This document shows positions 8,567 to 17,786 of a stretch of 64,000 nt of DNA, in pieces. Every line of letters begins with the position of its first letter. Within the stretch, counting starts at the first letter, position 1. The notes beneath the pieces were generated by a model. The model saw nothing but the letters and a program-made list of their open reading frames with translations, made no database searches and was not told the DNA's origin. The position numbers and the translations under genes are program-made. Source of the stretch: Devosia sediminis (lineage in GTDB: Bacteria; Pseudomonadota; Alphaproteobacteria; Rhizobiales; Devosiaceae); contig NZ_JAEKMH010000005.1 in assembly GCF_016411825.1 (NCBI RefSeq), positions 118,055 through 182,054 on the forward strand, given 5' to 3'.

Positions 8567-9652
8567 TTGACCGAACCATCCTCCTCCCTCGCCCCCGGCT
8601 CCACCATCGGCATTCTGGGTGGGGGACAGTTGGGGCGCATGCTGGCGCTGGCAGCGGCAAAGCTCGGCCTCAAAACGCATATCTATTGCCCCGATCCCCA
8701 GAGCCCGGCCTTCGACGTGACGCCGCTCAAGACCGTGGCCGCCTATGTCGATGTGGAGGCGCTGAGGGCCTTCGCGGCGCAGGTTGATGTCGTCACCTAT
8801 GAATTCGAGAATGTCCCGGCCGCGACCGCCGAGGTACTGGCCGGTATCAAGCCGTTGCGGCCGGGCGCCAATGCGCTGGCGATCTCGCAGGACCGGCTGC
8901 TCGAAAAAGAATTTCTTGCCTCCAAGAACATTCCGGTTGCGCCCTATCGTGCTGTCCACAGTCTGGATGACCTCACCAGGGCCGTTGCCGAGCTCGGGCT
9001 GCCCGCGGTGCTCAAGACCACGCGCCTCGGCTATGATGGCAAGGGGCAGCGCGTCCTGCGCGAACCTGGCGATGCGGAAGCCGCATTCAACGCGTTGAAG
9101 CCGCATCCGCTGGTGCTCGAGGGCTTCGTGCCGTTCGAGAAGGAAATCTCGGTCGTCGTTGCGCGAGGACTCGATGGCACGGTGCGCGCCTTCGATGCGG
9201 CCGAGAATGTGCATCGCCACCACATTCTCCATACCTCGACCGTACCCGCCGATATTCCGCCGGGTGTCGAAAAGCACGCCGCCATGCTGGCCAAGGTCAT
9301 CGTCGTGGCGCTCGACTATGTCGGGGTGCTGGGCGTCGAATTCTTCGTGGTCGGGGGCGAGCGGCAGACCCTCATGGTCAACGAGATCGCGCCGCGCGTG
9401 CACAATTCAGGGCATTGGACCGAGGCCGTGTGCCTCACCGACCAGTTCGAGCAGCATATCCGCGCCATTGCCGGCTGGCCGCTAGGCGACCCGCGCCGGA
9501 TGGCCGATGTGGTGATGCAAAACCTCGTCGGCGACGAAGTGGACATCGTGCCTAGTGGGCTCGACGGAGACACCCAGCCGCATCTCTACGGCAAGGCGGA
9601 AGCCAGGCCGGGGCGGAAGATGGGGCATATCAACCGGATCGTGCGGGGCTGA
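8567..9652 (+). CDS. purK: N5-carboxyaminoimidazole ribonucleotide synthase (TTG start)
   Basis: ATP-grasp enzyme that makes N5-CAIR from AIR, bicarbonate and ATP, feeding PurE. The N-terminal loop TIGILGGGQLGRML, the ATP-grasp region (VLKTTRLGYDGKGQ) and the C-terminal NEIAPRVHNSGHWT are all clear. The frame is open far upstream inside purE, but family length (about 360 residues) and the position four bases after purE point to the TTG at 8567 (LTEPSSSLAPGST). The first in-frame ATG after the purE stop is inside the nucleotide-binding loop and would be too late. Confidence 0.95.
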   Translation: MTEPSSSLAPGSTIGILGGGQLGRMLALAAAKLGLKTHIYCPDPQSPAFDVTPLKTVAAYVDVEALRAFAAQVDVVTYEFENVPAATAEVLAGIKPLRPGANALAISQDRLLEKEFLASKNIPVAPYRAVHSLDDLTRAVAELGLPAVLKTTRLGYDGKGQRVLREPGDAEAAFNALKPHPLVLEGFVPFEKEISVVVARGLDGTVRAFDAAENVHRHHILHTSTVPADIPPGVEKHAAMLAKVIVVALDYVGVLGVEFFVVGGERQTLMVNEIAPRVHNSGHWTEAVCLTDQFEQHIRAIAGWPLGDPRRMADVVMQNLVGDEVDIVPSGLDGDTQPHLYGKAEARPGRKMGHINRIVRG

Positions 9653-9684
9653 GGTCATCCCTAAACCAGCCCAGTCCACCAGCT

Positions 9685-9752
9685 GTCATCCCGGCGAAAG
9701 CCGGGATCCACCTCGAGGTCTCAGGATGGGCCCCGGCTTTCGCCGGGGTGAC
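9685..9752. repeat. Paired palindromic repeat after purK
   Basis: Two inverted copies of a hairpin unit: GTCATCCCGGCGAAAGCCGGG near the left end and CCCCGGCTTTCGCCGGGGTGAC at the right. The outer GTCA/TGAC ends pair with each other. It is the same repeat type as 2871-2895 and fills most of the 159-bp gap between two convergent genes. Confidence 0.75.
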
Positions 9753-9811
9753 AATCGCGTTTCCAATGCACGCGCGACCGTCCTTCTCCCACAAGGGCAG
9801 AAGGAAGGGAG

Positions 9812-10504
9812 CTAACGCCCCAACCACCTTTTCATCGCCTCTACCACCGGACCGGGATTTTCCATGGTCGGGAGATGCGCCGCGTCGGGGAACTGCACCA
9901 GCTCCGCGCCGGCAATATGGGCGGCCATTTCCTCAGCCAGTTCCGGTGGCGTCATCTTGTCCAAGGCGCCGACGCCGACCAGCGTCGGCACGTGGATGTC
10001 TTTGAGGAACGGCACCGAGTCGATGCGCGAGAGAATCGCCTTCTGCTGGCTGATATAAACGTCGCCACCCACACGCTCCGACATGGCCTGCACTTCCTCG
10101 GCCAGCGGGGTGCCCAGATGGTGGGGCGCCACGAGCTGGCCCAGGAGGCCGCGCGACACGCCGATGAACTTGCCCTCCCCAATCATCGCGATGCCCTTGC
10201 GGCGGGTTTCGCGGCGTTCCTCGGTGTCGGCGCGGGCCGACGTGTCGAAGAGCGCCAGATGGGTGACGCGCTCGGGCGCCTGACGCATGATTTCGAGGGC
10301 CACATAGCCACCCATGGAAAGTCCGGCCAGCGCAAAGCGTGGCGGCGCGGCGGCCAGGGTGCGTGCCGCCATGGCCGCGATGGTCTCATCGAGGCGCAGG
10401 TCAGCGACCATGGGTGCAATCGTCTCGGCGAGCCCGTCGATGACGTCGCGCCAGAGCCGCGCATCGCAGATGAGTCCGGGCAGAAAGACGATGGGCTGGT
10501 ACAT
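9812..10504 (-). CDS. Alpha/beta-fold hydrolase
   Basis: A 230-residue cytoplasmic hydrolase. It begins MYQPIVFLPGLICDARLW; the nucleophile elbow is GLSMGG (Ser), the acid is in GALDKMTP, and the catalytic His is in DAAHLPTMENP. The open frame extends 105 codons upstream, but the sequence there ([13 protein letters not shown]...) overlaps rpsU in antisense and has no family similarity, so the start is 10504. Substrate unknown. It is convergent with purK. Confidence 0.9.
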   Translation of the reverse strand: MYQPIVFLPGLICDARLWRDVIDGLAETIAPMVADLRLDETIAAMAARTLAAAPPRFALAGLSMGGYVALEIMRQAPERVTHLALFDTSARADTEERRETRRKGIAMIGEGKFIGVSRGLLGQLVAPHHLGTPLAEEVQAMSERVGGDVYISQQKAILSRIDSVPFLKDIHVPTLVGVGALDKMTPPELAEEMAAHIAGAELVQFPDAAHLPTMENPGPVVEAMKRWLGR

Positions 10505-10718
10505 GCGGGCGCTCCTTTGGTCACGGCCAAGGGGTAGACGCAGACAGGGAAAGCCACAAGATGCCAGCACTTTTCCACCGTGCAAGTGTGGACAGGGGCA
10601 GATTGTTGGGCTATAGAGCCCGCCACGGTGACCGGCATAGCTGGTCGGCGGGGTGGTTCTTTTGGCCGCCGCGCTTCCATCCAAACAAATTGCATAGCTC
10701 TGAAAGGGCGGTTGACCT

Positions 10719-10949
10719 TTGCAAGTAGTCGTTCGCGATAACAATGTTGACCAGGCGCTGCGCGCACTGAAGAAGAAGCTGCAGCGCGAAGGTGTCTTCC
10801 GCGAAATGAAGCTGCGCAACTATTACGAAAAGCCCTCTGAAAAGAAGGCTCGCCAGAAGGCCGAGGCCGTGCGCCGCGCCCGCAAGCTGGCCCGCAAGCG
10901 CGCCCAGCGCGAAGGCGGTATCGTCGCAGCTCCGGGTCGTCCGAGCTAA
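10719..10949 (+). CDS. rpsU: 30S ribosomal protein S21 (TTG start)
   Basis: Small basic ribosomal protein that joins the 30S subunit near the anti-Shine-Dalgarno end of 16S rRNA. It has the S21 signature [19 protein letters not shown] and [20 protein letters not shown], then a Lys/Arg-rich tail. There is no ATG at the family start, so translation most likely begins at TTG 10719, with GAAAGGGCGG upstream. Followed by a strong terminator at 10977-11007. Confidence 0.96.
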   Translation: MQVVVRDNNVDQALRALKKKLQREGVFREMKLRNYYEKPSEKKARQKAEAVRRARKLARKRAQREGGIVAAPGRPS

Positions 10950-10976
10950 GACACGCTTCAACAGCGTCGAGATTTC

Positions 10977-11007
10977 AACGCCGTCCCTCCGGGGCGGCGT
11001 TTTCGTT
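10977..11007 (+). terminator. Intrinsic terminator of rpsU
   Basis: AACGCC and GGCGTT bracket an inner GTCCC/GGGGC stem and are followed by TTTTCGTTT. It lies 28 bp after the rpsU stop. Confidence 0.85.
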
Positions 11008-11017
11008 TGCCGTCAGT

Positions 11018-12217
11018 TCAGCGCCGCCGCCAGCGGTCGGCCAGGGCCACGCCGACCGTCAGGGCGGCGACGACGGGGAGCTGGATGGTGAGGGCCGTGC
11101 GGGCATCGGGAAACAGCGTGCCGGCCGCTAGGGATCCGGCGAAGCCGCCGCCCACCTGGAAAAAGCCGGTCAGGGCGCCGGCCGCGCCGGCTATGGCGCC
11201 GAAGCCGGCCATGGCCGCCGCTGTGGCACTCGGGCTGATGAAGGCGAGGCCGAACATCCAGACGCCCACCGGCACCATGATGGCGATGACCGACTGCGGA
11301 TAGAGCACCGGTAGCACGGCAAAGCCGATGCCGCTGACCACCAGCGAGACAAGCGCGATCGTGACAAGGCGGCTGGGCGGTACCCGCGACGAGAGGAAGC
11401 CGGTCGCCAGATTGCCGGCAATGAAACTGCCGGTCTGGGCCAGCATGGCCATGGCGAACTGGAATGGCGTGAGGCCCATGTCATCGATGAAGATAAAGGG
11501 CAGGAGCGCGGTAAAGCCGTGAAAGCCGGAAAAGGTCAGCCCCAGCAGCAGCGAGGGAAACAGGAAATCCGGTGAGGACAGCAACTGGCGATAATTGCCG
11601 AAGACAATGCCGGGCCGGAACGGCACGCGATTCTCGGGTGGCAGCGTTTCGCGCGCGCCCCAGGAGAGCAGGGCTAGGATGGCGAGGCCGAACCCCGCCA
11701 TGACGAGGAACATGTGGTGCCAGCTCCCCATGAGCAGGATCACGCTGCCCAGGGTGGGCGCCACGGCGGGCGTCACCGTCAGGATGAGGTTGATGAGGGT
11801 GAGGATGCGGATGGCCTCGCCGCCCACAAACTGATCCCGGACCATGGCGCGCGACAGGGCGACGCCGGCCGACACACCAAAGCCCTGGACGAAGCGGCCG
11901 AGAAACAGGATTTCGAGGCTGGGGGCCATGGCGCCGATCAGGCTGCCGAGGACATAGATGGCAAAGAAAGCCAGACCAACGGCGCGGCGCCCGTAGCGAT
12001 CCGAAAGCGGGCCGCAAATCAGCTGCGCCAGGGCGAAGGCCGCGAAATAGACTGTCAGCGTCAGCTTGCCGGCCGCGTCGGTCGTGCCGAAGTCGGCCAC
12101 GATGGTGGGCAAGGCGGGGGAATAAAGGGTCAGGCTCAAGGGGCCGGTGGCCACCATGAGCCCGCCGATAATGGCGGTACGCCGGGCCGACATGCCCAGC
12201 ATGCTGGGTGGCTTCAC
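11018..12217 (-). CDS. Bcr/CflA-type MFS drug transporter
   Basis: A 399-residue inner-membrane proton antiporter of the DHA1 (Bcr/CflA) group with twelve predicted membrane segments. The MFS motif GPLSDRYGRRAVG follows TM2, and RFVQGFGVSAGVALSRAMVRD fits the group signature in TM4-TM5. Its start codon overlaps the stop of the upstream hydrolase by four bases (12214-12217), so the two are translationally coupled, the last genes of a DsbA-like/hydrolase/transporter operon. Drug specificity cannot be read from the sequence. Confidence 0.9.
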   Translation of the reverse strand: MKPPSMLGMSARRTAIIGGLMVATGPLSLTLYSPALPTIVADFGTTDAAGKLTLTVYFAAFALAQLICGPLSDRYGRRAVGLAFFAIYVLGSLIGAMAPSLEILFLGRFVQGFGVSAGVALSRAMVRDQFVGGEAIRILTLINLILTVTPAVAPTLGSVILLMGSWHHMFLVMAGFGLAILALLSWGARETLPPENRVPFRPGIVFGNYRQLLSSPDFLFPSLLLGLTFSGFHGFTALLPFIFIDDMGLTPFQFAMAMLAQTGSFIAGNLATGFLSSRVPPSRLVTIALVSLVVSGIGFAVLPVLYPQSVIAIMVPVGVWMFGLAFISPSATAAAMAGFGAIAGAAGALTGFFQVGGGFAGSLAAGTLFPDARTALTIQLPVVAALTVGVALADRWRRR

Positions 12218-13026
12218 GGGCTTAAGGCACTTTCGAAGAAGGGTTCAGCGTGGCCCCAGATGCCGGCATCCCAGAGGTCGGAATGGTCGGCGCCCTCGAC
12301 GATCCAGAGTTCATTCTGGTTGGGCGCTAGGGCATAGAGGCGCTCGCCATTGGTTACGTCGATGGTGCGGTCCGCGGTGCCATGGGCGACCAGCACCGGC
12401 TCGGAGACGTCCTTGATCCAGAGGTCGTTGCGGAACTGATCCTGCATGACAAGTCCGACCGGCAGGATGGGGTAGCGCTCCGCCGCCACATTGACCGCCG
12501 AGAGGAACGGGGTTTCGAGCAGGAGAGCCGCCGCGTCGCGCTGGCTGGCGACATAGGTGGCCGGGCCAGAACCAAGCGAGCGTCCCCAGATCAGAATCGG
12601 CGCGTCGGTCAGGGCATCGAGCCAGTCATAGGCGGCGATGGCGTCATCGAGGATGTTAGCCTCGGAAATGTCACCGGGCGAGGCGGGAAAGCCGCGATAG
12701 TCGAAGGCGAGGAAGCCATAGCCATCGGCAACGAACTGCTGGTAGCGCTCGTATTCCTCCGAAAAGCTCTTGGAATTGCCCTTGTAGTAGAGAATGACCG
12801 GCTTGCCCGGCGCCGGCGCCTGATACCAGCCATTGACCACCGAGCCGCCGCTATCGATGGCGACGTCGCCCGCATCGGTCAGCGTGGTGTCGGCCAGGGC
12901 AAAGACCTGGCCCTGGGCGCTGTATTGCAGGGCGCGCTGGTTGAAGAACATGTAGGCGACCACACCTCCATAGCCCAGGACGACGAGGACGAGGAGGGCG
13001 ATGAGGAGGTTGCGCAGCAGTTTCAA
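12214..13026 (-). CDS. Membrane-anchored alpha/beta hydrolase (BEM46-like)
   Basis: A 270-residue protein with one N-terminal membrane helix (LLIALLVLVVLGYGGVVAYM), so probably tethered to the inner membrane. The hydrolase core shows FDYRGFPASPG, the nucleophile elbow GRSLGSG, the acid in HGTADRTI and the catalytic His in GADHSDLW. The arrangement matches the BEM46/YfhR hydrolases, whose substrates are mostly unknown. It overlaps the transporter gene downstream by four bases. Confidence 0.88.
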   Translation of the reverse strand: MKLLRNLLIALLVLVVLGYGGVVAYMFFNQRALQYSAQGQVFALADTTLTDAGDVAIDSGGSVVNGWYQAPAPGKPVILYYKGNSKSFSEEYERYQQFVADGYGFLAFDYRGFPASPGDISEANILDDAIAAYDWLDALTDAPILIWGRSLGSGPATYVASQRDAAALLLETPFLSAVNVAAERYPILPVGLVMQDQFRNDLWIKDVSEPVLVAHGTADRTIDVTNGERLYALAPNQNELWIVEGADHSDLWDAGIWGHAEPFFESALSP

Positions 13027-13077
13027 GGAGCGAATCCCGGGTGGTCGTTGCCCGCCACTATAGCAGCGGGGTTCGGC

Positions 13078-13716
13078 TCAGAGCTCGGAAATCGTCTTGT
13101 CGAGCGCCTGGGCGAACACCTCGTCGGGCTGCGCACCTGACAGGGCGTATTTCTCGCCGAAGACGAAAAACGGCACGCCGCGAATGCCTTGCTGGGCGGC
13201 GCTGGTCGCCAATTGCGCGGTGATGGCCAGTTCGTTCTCGTCGTTGATGGCGTCGAGGGCGTCGCCGCGGTCCCAGCCGAAGTCGGCGGCGATATCGACC
13301 AGCACATTGTCGTCGTTGATCTGGCGGTGGCCGAGGAAATAGGCCTCGGCAATGGCATTGGCCAGTTCGTGCTGGTTGCCATTGGCCTTGGAGAGCCGGG
13401 TCAGCGTATGGGCCTTGGCGGTGTTGAACATGCGCGGCTGCTGGCTGAGATCGAGAGTGATACCGGCCTTCTTGGCCTCGCCTTCGACCCGCGCCCACAT
13501 TTCGGCGGGGTCGCGGCCGTATTTTTCGCGCAGCATCTCCCCGACATCGACACCTTCGGGCGGCACGCTGGGATCGAGATAGAAGGGATGGTTTTCCACC
13601 TCCACCTCGACATCGTCGGGCAGATTGGCAAGGGCCTGATCCAGCCGCGCCGAACCCACCAGACACCAGGGGCAGACCACATCGGTGAAGACGTCGATCT
13701 TAAGCAGCTTGGGCAT
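13078..13716 (-). CDS. DsbA-family (FrnE-like) thiol oxidoreductase
   Basis: A 212-residue thioredoxin-fold protein with the redox pair Cys15-Pro-Trp-Cys18 near the N-terminus and the cis-proline region GIRGVPFFVFGEK. There is no signal peptide, so it probably works in the cytoplasm, as FrnE and 2-hydroxychromene-2-carboxylate-isomerase-like DsbA proteins do. It is first of the three-gene operon ending with the Bcr/CflA transporter (gap of 51 bp to the hydrolase). Substrate unknown. Confidence 0.9.
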   Translation of the reverse strand: MPKLLKIDVFTDVVCPWCLVGSARLDQALANLPDDVEVEVENHPFYLDPSVPPEGVDVGEMLREKYGRDPAEMWARVEGEAKKAGITLDLSQQPRMFNTAKAHTLTRLSKANGNQHELANAIAEAYFLGHRQINDDNVLVDIAADFGWDRGDALDAINDENELAITAQLATSAAQQGIRGVPFFVFGEKYALSGAQPDEVFAQALDKTISEL

Positions 13717-13795
13717 GGATCACTCCGAAAACGAAACCTCCCGTCCAGATGGCGCTCTGGGCGGGAGGTGGCAAGAGGGTACTTGGAGGTAACTG

Positions 13796-14350
13796 TCAGG
13801 CGGCAGGTGCTGCCTGGTTCACCTGGGTGATGGCAAAAGGCGGGGCATAGGCCGCCGAAATGGCGAGGCCCATGACAGAGCTCAGGCCCAGCACGGCCAT
13901 CAGCGGGGCCGTGAGCCAGCCGGCCAACGGCGACACAGCGCCGATACGGGTAGCGGTGGCGATGGCCAGCAGCATGAGACCGGTGCAGACCATGCTCAAC
14001 TGCAGGGAATCGAGCGGCGGGGTCACGAAGGGCAGGGCGATATAGGCGGCGATCAGCGCCATCAGCCAGAAGCGGCTGCGCGTATGGAGGTCGCGCTGCG
14101 TCAGAGCCCAATAGGCGCTGCCGAGGAGAGCGAGCTGGGCGAGATGCGCGACCGCGCCGGCCCAGCCGGGAAGGCCGAAGGGCGAGAAATAGAGCGGCAG
14201 TATCCCCAGAGCCTCGCCGAGGAGGTTGGCAAGGCCGAAAAGACCGACGGGTAGGCCGGTCAGAGCAAAAAAAGCGAGGACACTGTCACGGGTGCCGCGG
14301 GTGGCGTCGCCGCGGGGGCGGGCAATGTCGAACTGGGCTGTGGTGGCCAT
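13796..14350 (-). CDS. Small multi-pass membrane protein, unknown function
   Basis: A 184-residue hydrophobic protein with four or five membrane segments (for example VLAFFALTGLPVGLFGLANLL and SMVCTGLMLLAIATATRI). I do not recognise the family. It starts at ATG 14350, eight bases after GGGAG; an in-frame TTG five codons earlier overlaps that ribosome-binding site and is less likely. It stands alone between the DsbA operon and slyX, which is divergent. Confidence 0.7.
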   Translation of the reverse strand: MATTAQFDIARPRGDATRGTRDSVLAFFALTGLPVGLFGLANLLGEALGILPLYFSPFGLPGWAGAVAHLAQLALLGSAYWALTQRDLHTRSRFWLMALIAAYIALPFVTPPLDSLQLSMVCTGLMLLAIATATRIGAVSPLAGWLTAPLMAVLGLSSVMGLAISAAYAPPFAITQVNQAAPAA

Positions 14351-14494
14351 ATAAGCGGCTCCCAATGGCGTTTTATTGCTATGTCAATCCCCCGATCCGC
14401 AAACAGGTTCCGCTTGCGTCAACACTCCCGTGCTAGACTAGGGCATGCGGGAGCGCCTATTCCCCACCTGTTTCAATGGGTAAACGAAGAGGAA

Positions 14495-14713
14495 ATGGCC
14501 TTGGCAGACCCCGATCACAATCAGCGGATCGATGCGCTGGAAACCCGCATCGCCTTCCAGGACCAGACCATCGAAGAGCTCAATGCGGCCCTCACCGAGC
14601 AGTGGAAGACCATCGATCTTCTGAGCAAGAAACTCGCCATGCTGGAGGAGCAGGTGCGCTCGGGCAGCTATATCGCCGATCCGTCGACCGAACGGCCGCC
14701 GCCGCATTATTGA
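14495..14713 (+). CDS. slyX: SlyX family protein
   Basis: A 72-residue coiled-coil protein: RIDALETRIAFQDQTIEELN, then LTEQWKTIDLLSKKLAMLEEQV, ending PPPHY, all classic SlyX features. The start ATG at 14495 follows AAGAGGA; the longer open frame upstream lacks family similarity. The role of SlyX is unknown. It is convergent with the LuxR gene, with six bases between the two stops. Confidence 0.9.
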   Translation: MALADPDHNQRIDALETRIAFQDQTIEELNAALTEQWKTIDLLSKKLAMLEEQVRSGSYIADPSTERPPPHY

Positions 14714-14719
14714 GAGTGG

Positions 14720-15790
14720 TCAGCTTACCAGAAACTGTCGCATCAGCAGGGTGAGTTCGACTTGCCGTGAGCAGCCGGTCTTCTCCATGGCCGACTTGAT
14801 CTGGTTGCGCACGGTTGCGATGCTCCGGCCCAGCCGCTGCGCGATTTCCGCCGGTGCCTCGCCCGTAGCGACGGCCTGCGCGACGGTAATTTCAGCGGGT
14901 GTCAGATCGAACAGGGACCCGATCAGTGCTGCGTTGGGAATTCCGGCGCCGGGCTCGCTGAGGACGGCGATGGCCGACGTCTGCCCGAAAAGGTCGCGCG
15001 CAGAGCCGCGGATCGGAACGAGGTGGATCACCGCGACAATGCTGCCATCCTCGTCGCGCACTGGAACCGACATGGGGCCGACCTGCTGGTCGATCACTGC
15101 GAGCCGTTCCTTCAGCATGGAATCGGCCTTGCGGTCGTAGAGCGAAACCTGCTCCTGACCGCGTGTCGTCCAGATATGCGACGCCTCGGCGAAGGCATCG
15201 TTGGCCAGGAGCACTCTGCCGGACGGCGTCAGGGCCACAGCCGCCAATCCTACGGCGGTCAGGGTGTCGATCGCTGTCCTGATGCGCTCGAAGGCGATCC
15301 TGTTGGACAGGAATGCCGCCCGGGCGAGATGCGGTCGCAGGAGATTGAGGCGGGCGACAAGGTCCGCGTCGCCGGGGCCGTCCGCCAGACGCCGCTCGGC
15401 ATGAAAGATCATCACATCGCCACTGGGCGTATAGATATGGCTTGCCACACCCCATCCGAGCCCGCGGGGCACCCAGAAATTGGAGCGAATAGGGTCGTTT
15501 TCCCACTCCTCGGCGCTGAACACGTCCAGATCGCGCACGAAGCCGGGCTGGTTCGCGGCCACCAGCCTTATAGTTCTCTGGTCGGCCTGGTTGTGCCCAG
15601 CGGCCAGGTATTGCTCGGCATGGTCCTGAAAGCTCGGGGATGCCCGCCAGCGCAGCGTTTGCCCCTGCAATGCCATCAGCACGGCCCCGTGGGCCCCGGC
15701 GGTCCCGGCAAAGCGCGTGAGAACTGCCGGCCAGAGGTCCGGCACTGCGGCTGCCTCGTAAATAGCATCCACTAAACTGTCATCAATCAA
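14720..15790 (-). CDS. LuxR-type HTH regulator, paralogue 1 (TTG start)
   Basis: A 356-residue regulator with an N-terminal sensing region of unknown fold, a PAS-like middle (VALTPSGRVLLANDAFAEA) and a C-terminal LuxR/GerE helix-turn-helix (LTPAEITVAQAVATGEAPAE and RSIATVRNQIKSAMEKTGCS). It lacks an autoinducer-binding domain. The TTG at 15790 with GGGGGA upstream gives LIDDSLVDAIYEAAAVPDLW, which aligns with the N-terminus of the paralogue at 50434-51540; no ATG fits. It is divergent from the alginate-lyase-like gene at 15991 and may regulate it. Confidence 0.88.
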   Translation of the reverse strand: MIDDSLVDAIYEAAAVPDLWPAVLTRFAGTAGAHGAVLMALQGQTLRWRASPSFQDHAEQYLAAGHNQADQRTIRLVAANQPGFVRDLDVFSAEEWENDPIRSNFWVPRGLGWGVASHIYTPSGDVMIFHAERRLADGPGDADLVARLNLLRPHLARAAFLSNRIAFERIRTAIDTLTAVGLAAVALTPSGRVLLANDAFAEASHIWTTRGQEQVSLYDRKADSMLKERLAVIDQQVGPMSVPVRDEDGSIVAVIHLVPIRGSARDLFGQTSAIAVLSEPGAGIPNAALIGSLFDLTPAEITVAQAVATGEAPAEIAQRLGRSIATVRNQIKSAMEKTGCSRQVELTLLMRQFLVS

Positions 15791-15990
15791 GGCAATTTCC
15801 CCCGCCCGAAGCCATGATGCACGGGCGCAAACGGAATGCCAATCACGAAGCCGGTCTGTTGAGGCCCCATGATCAATGTGGACCATGTCAGAGGGACCGC
15901 TCTCTACTAGGTAAAGCGTGGGGGATCACATCTCGATATTGGTGCTGGTCCCGTCGGATTGATTTGCAGGACTTATTGGGGGGACTATTC

Positions 15991-17442
15991 ATGTTTCGAT
16001 TTGCTCTGGTTGCGGCCGTGTTCCTGGCCGTATCACCGGCGCTGGCGCAAGCGCCGGCCTATCATGCCGATACGGTCAAGGCGGCGCAGGAAGCCCTGGC
16101 GCGGCTGGGATACGATGTCGGCACGGCCGATGGAGCCTGGGGGCCGAAATCGCGCGCGGCGATGAATGAGCTGCGCGCCGAGCATGGTCTGCCGGAAGCC
16201 GAGGATTTCGTGGGGTCGTCGCTGTGGCTGGTGCATCGGGAATCGCCGGGCGAGACGACGCTGGCCGATCCGGGGCTCGACCTTGTCGACCTCGTGGAGC
16301 GACGCGCTGAGGTGGAAGCCAATCCGCAGCTCGATGCCCTGTGCCGCATGCCTGTCGGTATCGGTCGGGCTCCGCGGTCGGTGCCGGCGCCCGATGTGGT
16401 GTCGCCGATCGCCATTCCCGACGGCTTCATCGCTGACGACGACGATTGGTACAGCGCCATTCAGGAAGGCCTTGTCATGGCGCAGGGCCAGTGCCTTGCC
16501 GGGGCAGCCGGCGCTTGCCGCGGCATTGTCCAGATGGCCACAACCTGGGCGGAAGCCGATGCCCTCGAGCCTGGTGTCTCCCGCAACCACGAAATGGCGG
16601 AAGACGTCTATTGGATCGCCAATGCCCTGCTGCGCGATATAACCTTCGCCTACAGTACGGCCATCGCCTTCGAGGAGGTCGAGCCCGTTGCCCATGCGCA
16701 TGTGCTCGACTGGCTGAAGCGCCGGATCGATCAGTATCACTTTGCGCGCCGCGGTCCCTCCGAAAGCAGACCTGGCGACGCCAACTACTTTCCGGGCTCC
16801 AATCACGCGATGGCGCATATGCAGCCGGCCATGGCTTTTGGTGCCATGGTGGGCGACCGCACGATGATGCAGCCTGCCTTCGACCGCTGGGAAACCGTGC
16901 TTGGTTCGATGCGCAATGACGGGAGCCTGCCCACGGAGACGCGGCGTGGCGCGCGCTGGCTGCACTATTCCTTCGTGCAGATGTCGCAGCTGCTGGCCAC
17001 TGAACTGGTGGCTAAGCGGCACGGAATCGAGCTTGTGCCACCGTCGGAAAACCAGTCGGTGCCCAACCTGCTGAGCTTCGTGACTGCCGGTCTCGCCGAT
17101 TTTGACCTGGCGGTCCCCTATGCCAAGGCCAATGCCGGCCCGGGACCGTCGGAAGACTTTACCGTGCCATGGGTGCGAAAATTCTACTTCGGCGTCATTC
17201 CCGGTTATCGCGAGCTCTATGGCGAGGACGAGGCCTTTGTGGCCTTTCGGGACGGCACGGTGGACGCGGACCTCTGTAGCACCGAGCCACGGCTCGAGCG
17301 GAAGCTCAAGGAGTGCAACCGGTTTGACGAGGGGCCGCAGACCATTGCCGAACTGGTCGATACCATCGGCACCGAGCCTTTCCACTCCATGTCGCTGCCG
17401 GCCGGATGCTTCTTCAGCGACGTGATCAATCCGCTCGAATAG
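15991..17442 (+). CDS. Secreted alginate-lyase-like (PL5) protein with peptidoglycan-binding domain
   Basis: A 483-residue secreted protein: signal peptide (MFRFALVAAVFLAVSPALAQ), a peptidoglycan-binding repeat (VKAAQEALARLGYDVGTADG, about 29-75), then an alginate-lyase-type alpha-barrel. Family motifs include GSNHAMAH (Asn271, His272) and DGSLPTETRRGARWLHY (Arg322, Tyr326), matching the Asn-His and Arg/Tyr catalytic pattern of poly(mannuronate) lyases. The start at 15991 follows GGGGGG. No alginate or exopolysaccharide genes are adjacent, so the substrate could be another uronic-acid polymer. A LuxR regulator is divergent, 200 bp away. Confidence 0.82.
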   Translation: MFRFALVAAVFLAVSPALAQAPAYHADTVKAAQEALARLGYDVGTADGAWGPKSRAAMNELRAEHGLPEAEDFVGSSLWLVHRESPGETTLADPGLDLVDLVERRAEVEANPQLDALCRMPVGIGRAPRSVPAPDVVSPIAIPDGFIADDDDWYSAIQEGLVMAQGQCLAGAAGACRGIVQMATTWAEADALEPGVSRNHEMAEDVYWIANALLRDITFAYSTAIAFEEVEPVAHAHVLDWLKRRIDQYHFARRGPSESRPGDANYFPGSNHAMAHMQPAMAFGAMVGDRTMMQPAFDRWETVLGSMRNDGSLPTETRRGARWLHYSFVQMSQLLATELVAKRHGIELVPPSENQSVPNLLSFVTAGLADFDLAVPYAKANAGPGPSEDFTVPWVRKFYFGVIPGYRELYGEDEAFVAFRDGTVDADLCSTEPRLERKLKECNRFDEGPQTIAELVDTIGTEPFHSMSLPAGCFFSDVINPLE

Positions 17443-17502
17443 TCGGCGGCGGAACGTCACGCTCCTCTCTGCCGTTGGAATCCAGCGGAAGGAGGAAGCC
17501 AG

Positions 17503-17700
17503 ATGGTCAAGATCAATGACACGGGACCGGTCGAGGACGACCGGTCCGAACGCAGTTCGGAGACGGCGGCGCTGGTCTATCGGGATAAGGATGGGCGCCC
17601 GCACATCGTGCCGGAGCAGGAACAGGCGGCCCACGACGCCCAGCGCAGCGAGGAGCGCAAGCCGGACCTTCCGCTCAACGTGCCCTCGGCACCGGATTGA
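17503..17700 (+). CDS. Small acidic hypothetical protein
   Basis: A 65-residue hydrophilic protein (MVKINDTGPVEDDRSERSSE onward) with a very strong ribosome-binding site (AAGGAGGA) seven bases before the ATG. It is probably disordered, with no membrane segment or known motif. It follows the alginate-lyase-like gene by 60 bp and ends just before a strong terminator, so it is likely expressed. Function unknown. Confidence 0.65.
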   Translation: MVKINDTGPVEDDRSERSSETAALVYRDKDGRPHIVPEQEQAAHDAQRSEERKPDLPLNVPSAPD

Positions 17701-17709
17701 GACAAAGAA

Positions 17710-17737
17710 AAAGGCCCGCCGGAGCGGGCCTTTGTTT
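17710..17737. terminator. Bidirectional intrinsic terminator
   Basis: AAAGGCCCGC-CGGA-GCGGGCCTTT, a perfect ten-base-pair stem followed by TGTTTT, nine bases after the small acidic gene. Confidence 0.85.
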
Positions 17738-17786
17738 TGGGAAAGAGCCCCGCCACTCGACCGTAGGCCTCGTGGCCCCCTAGCCT

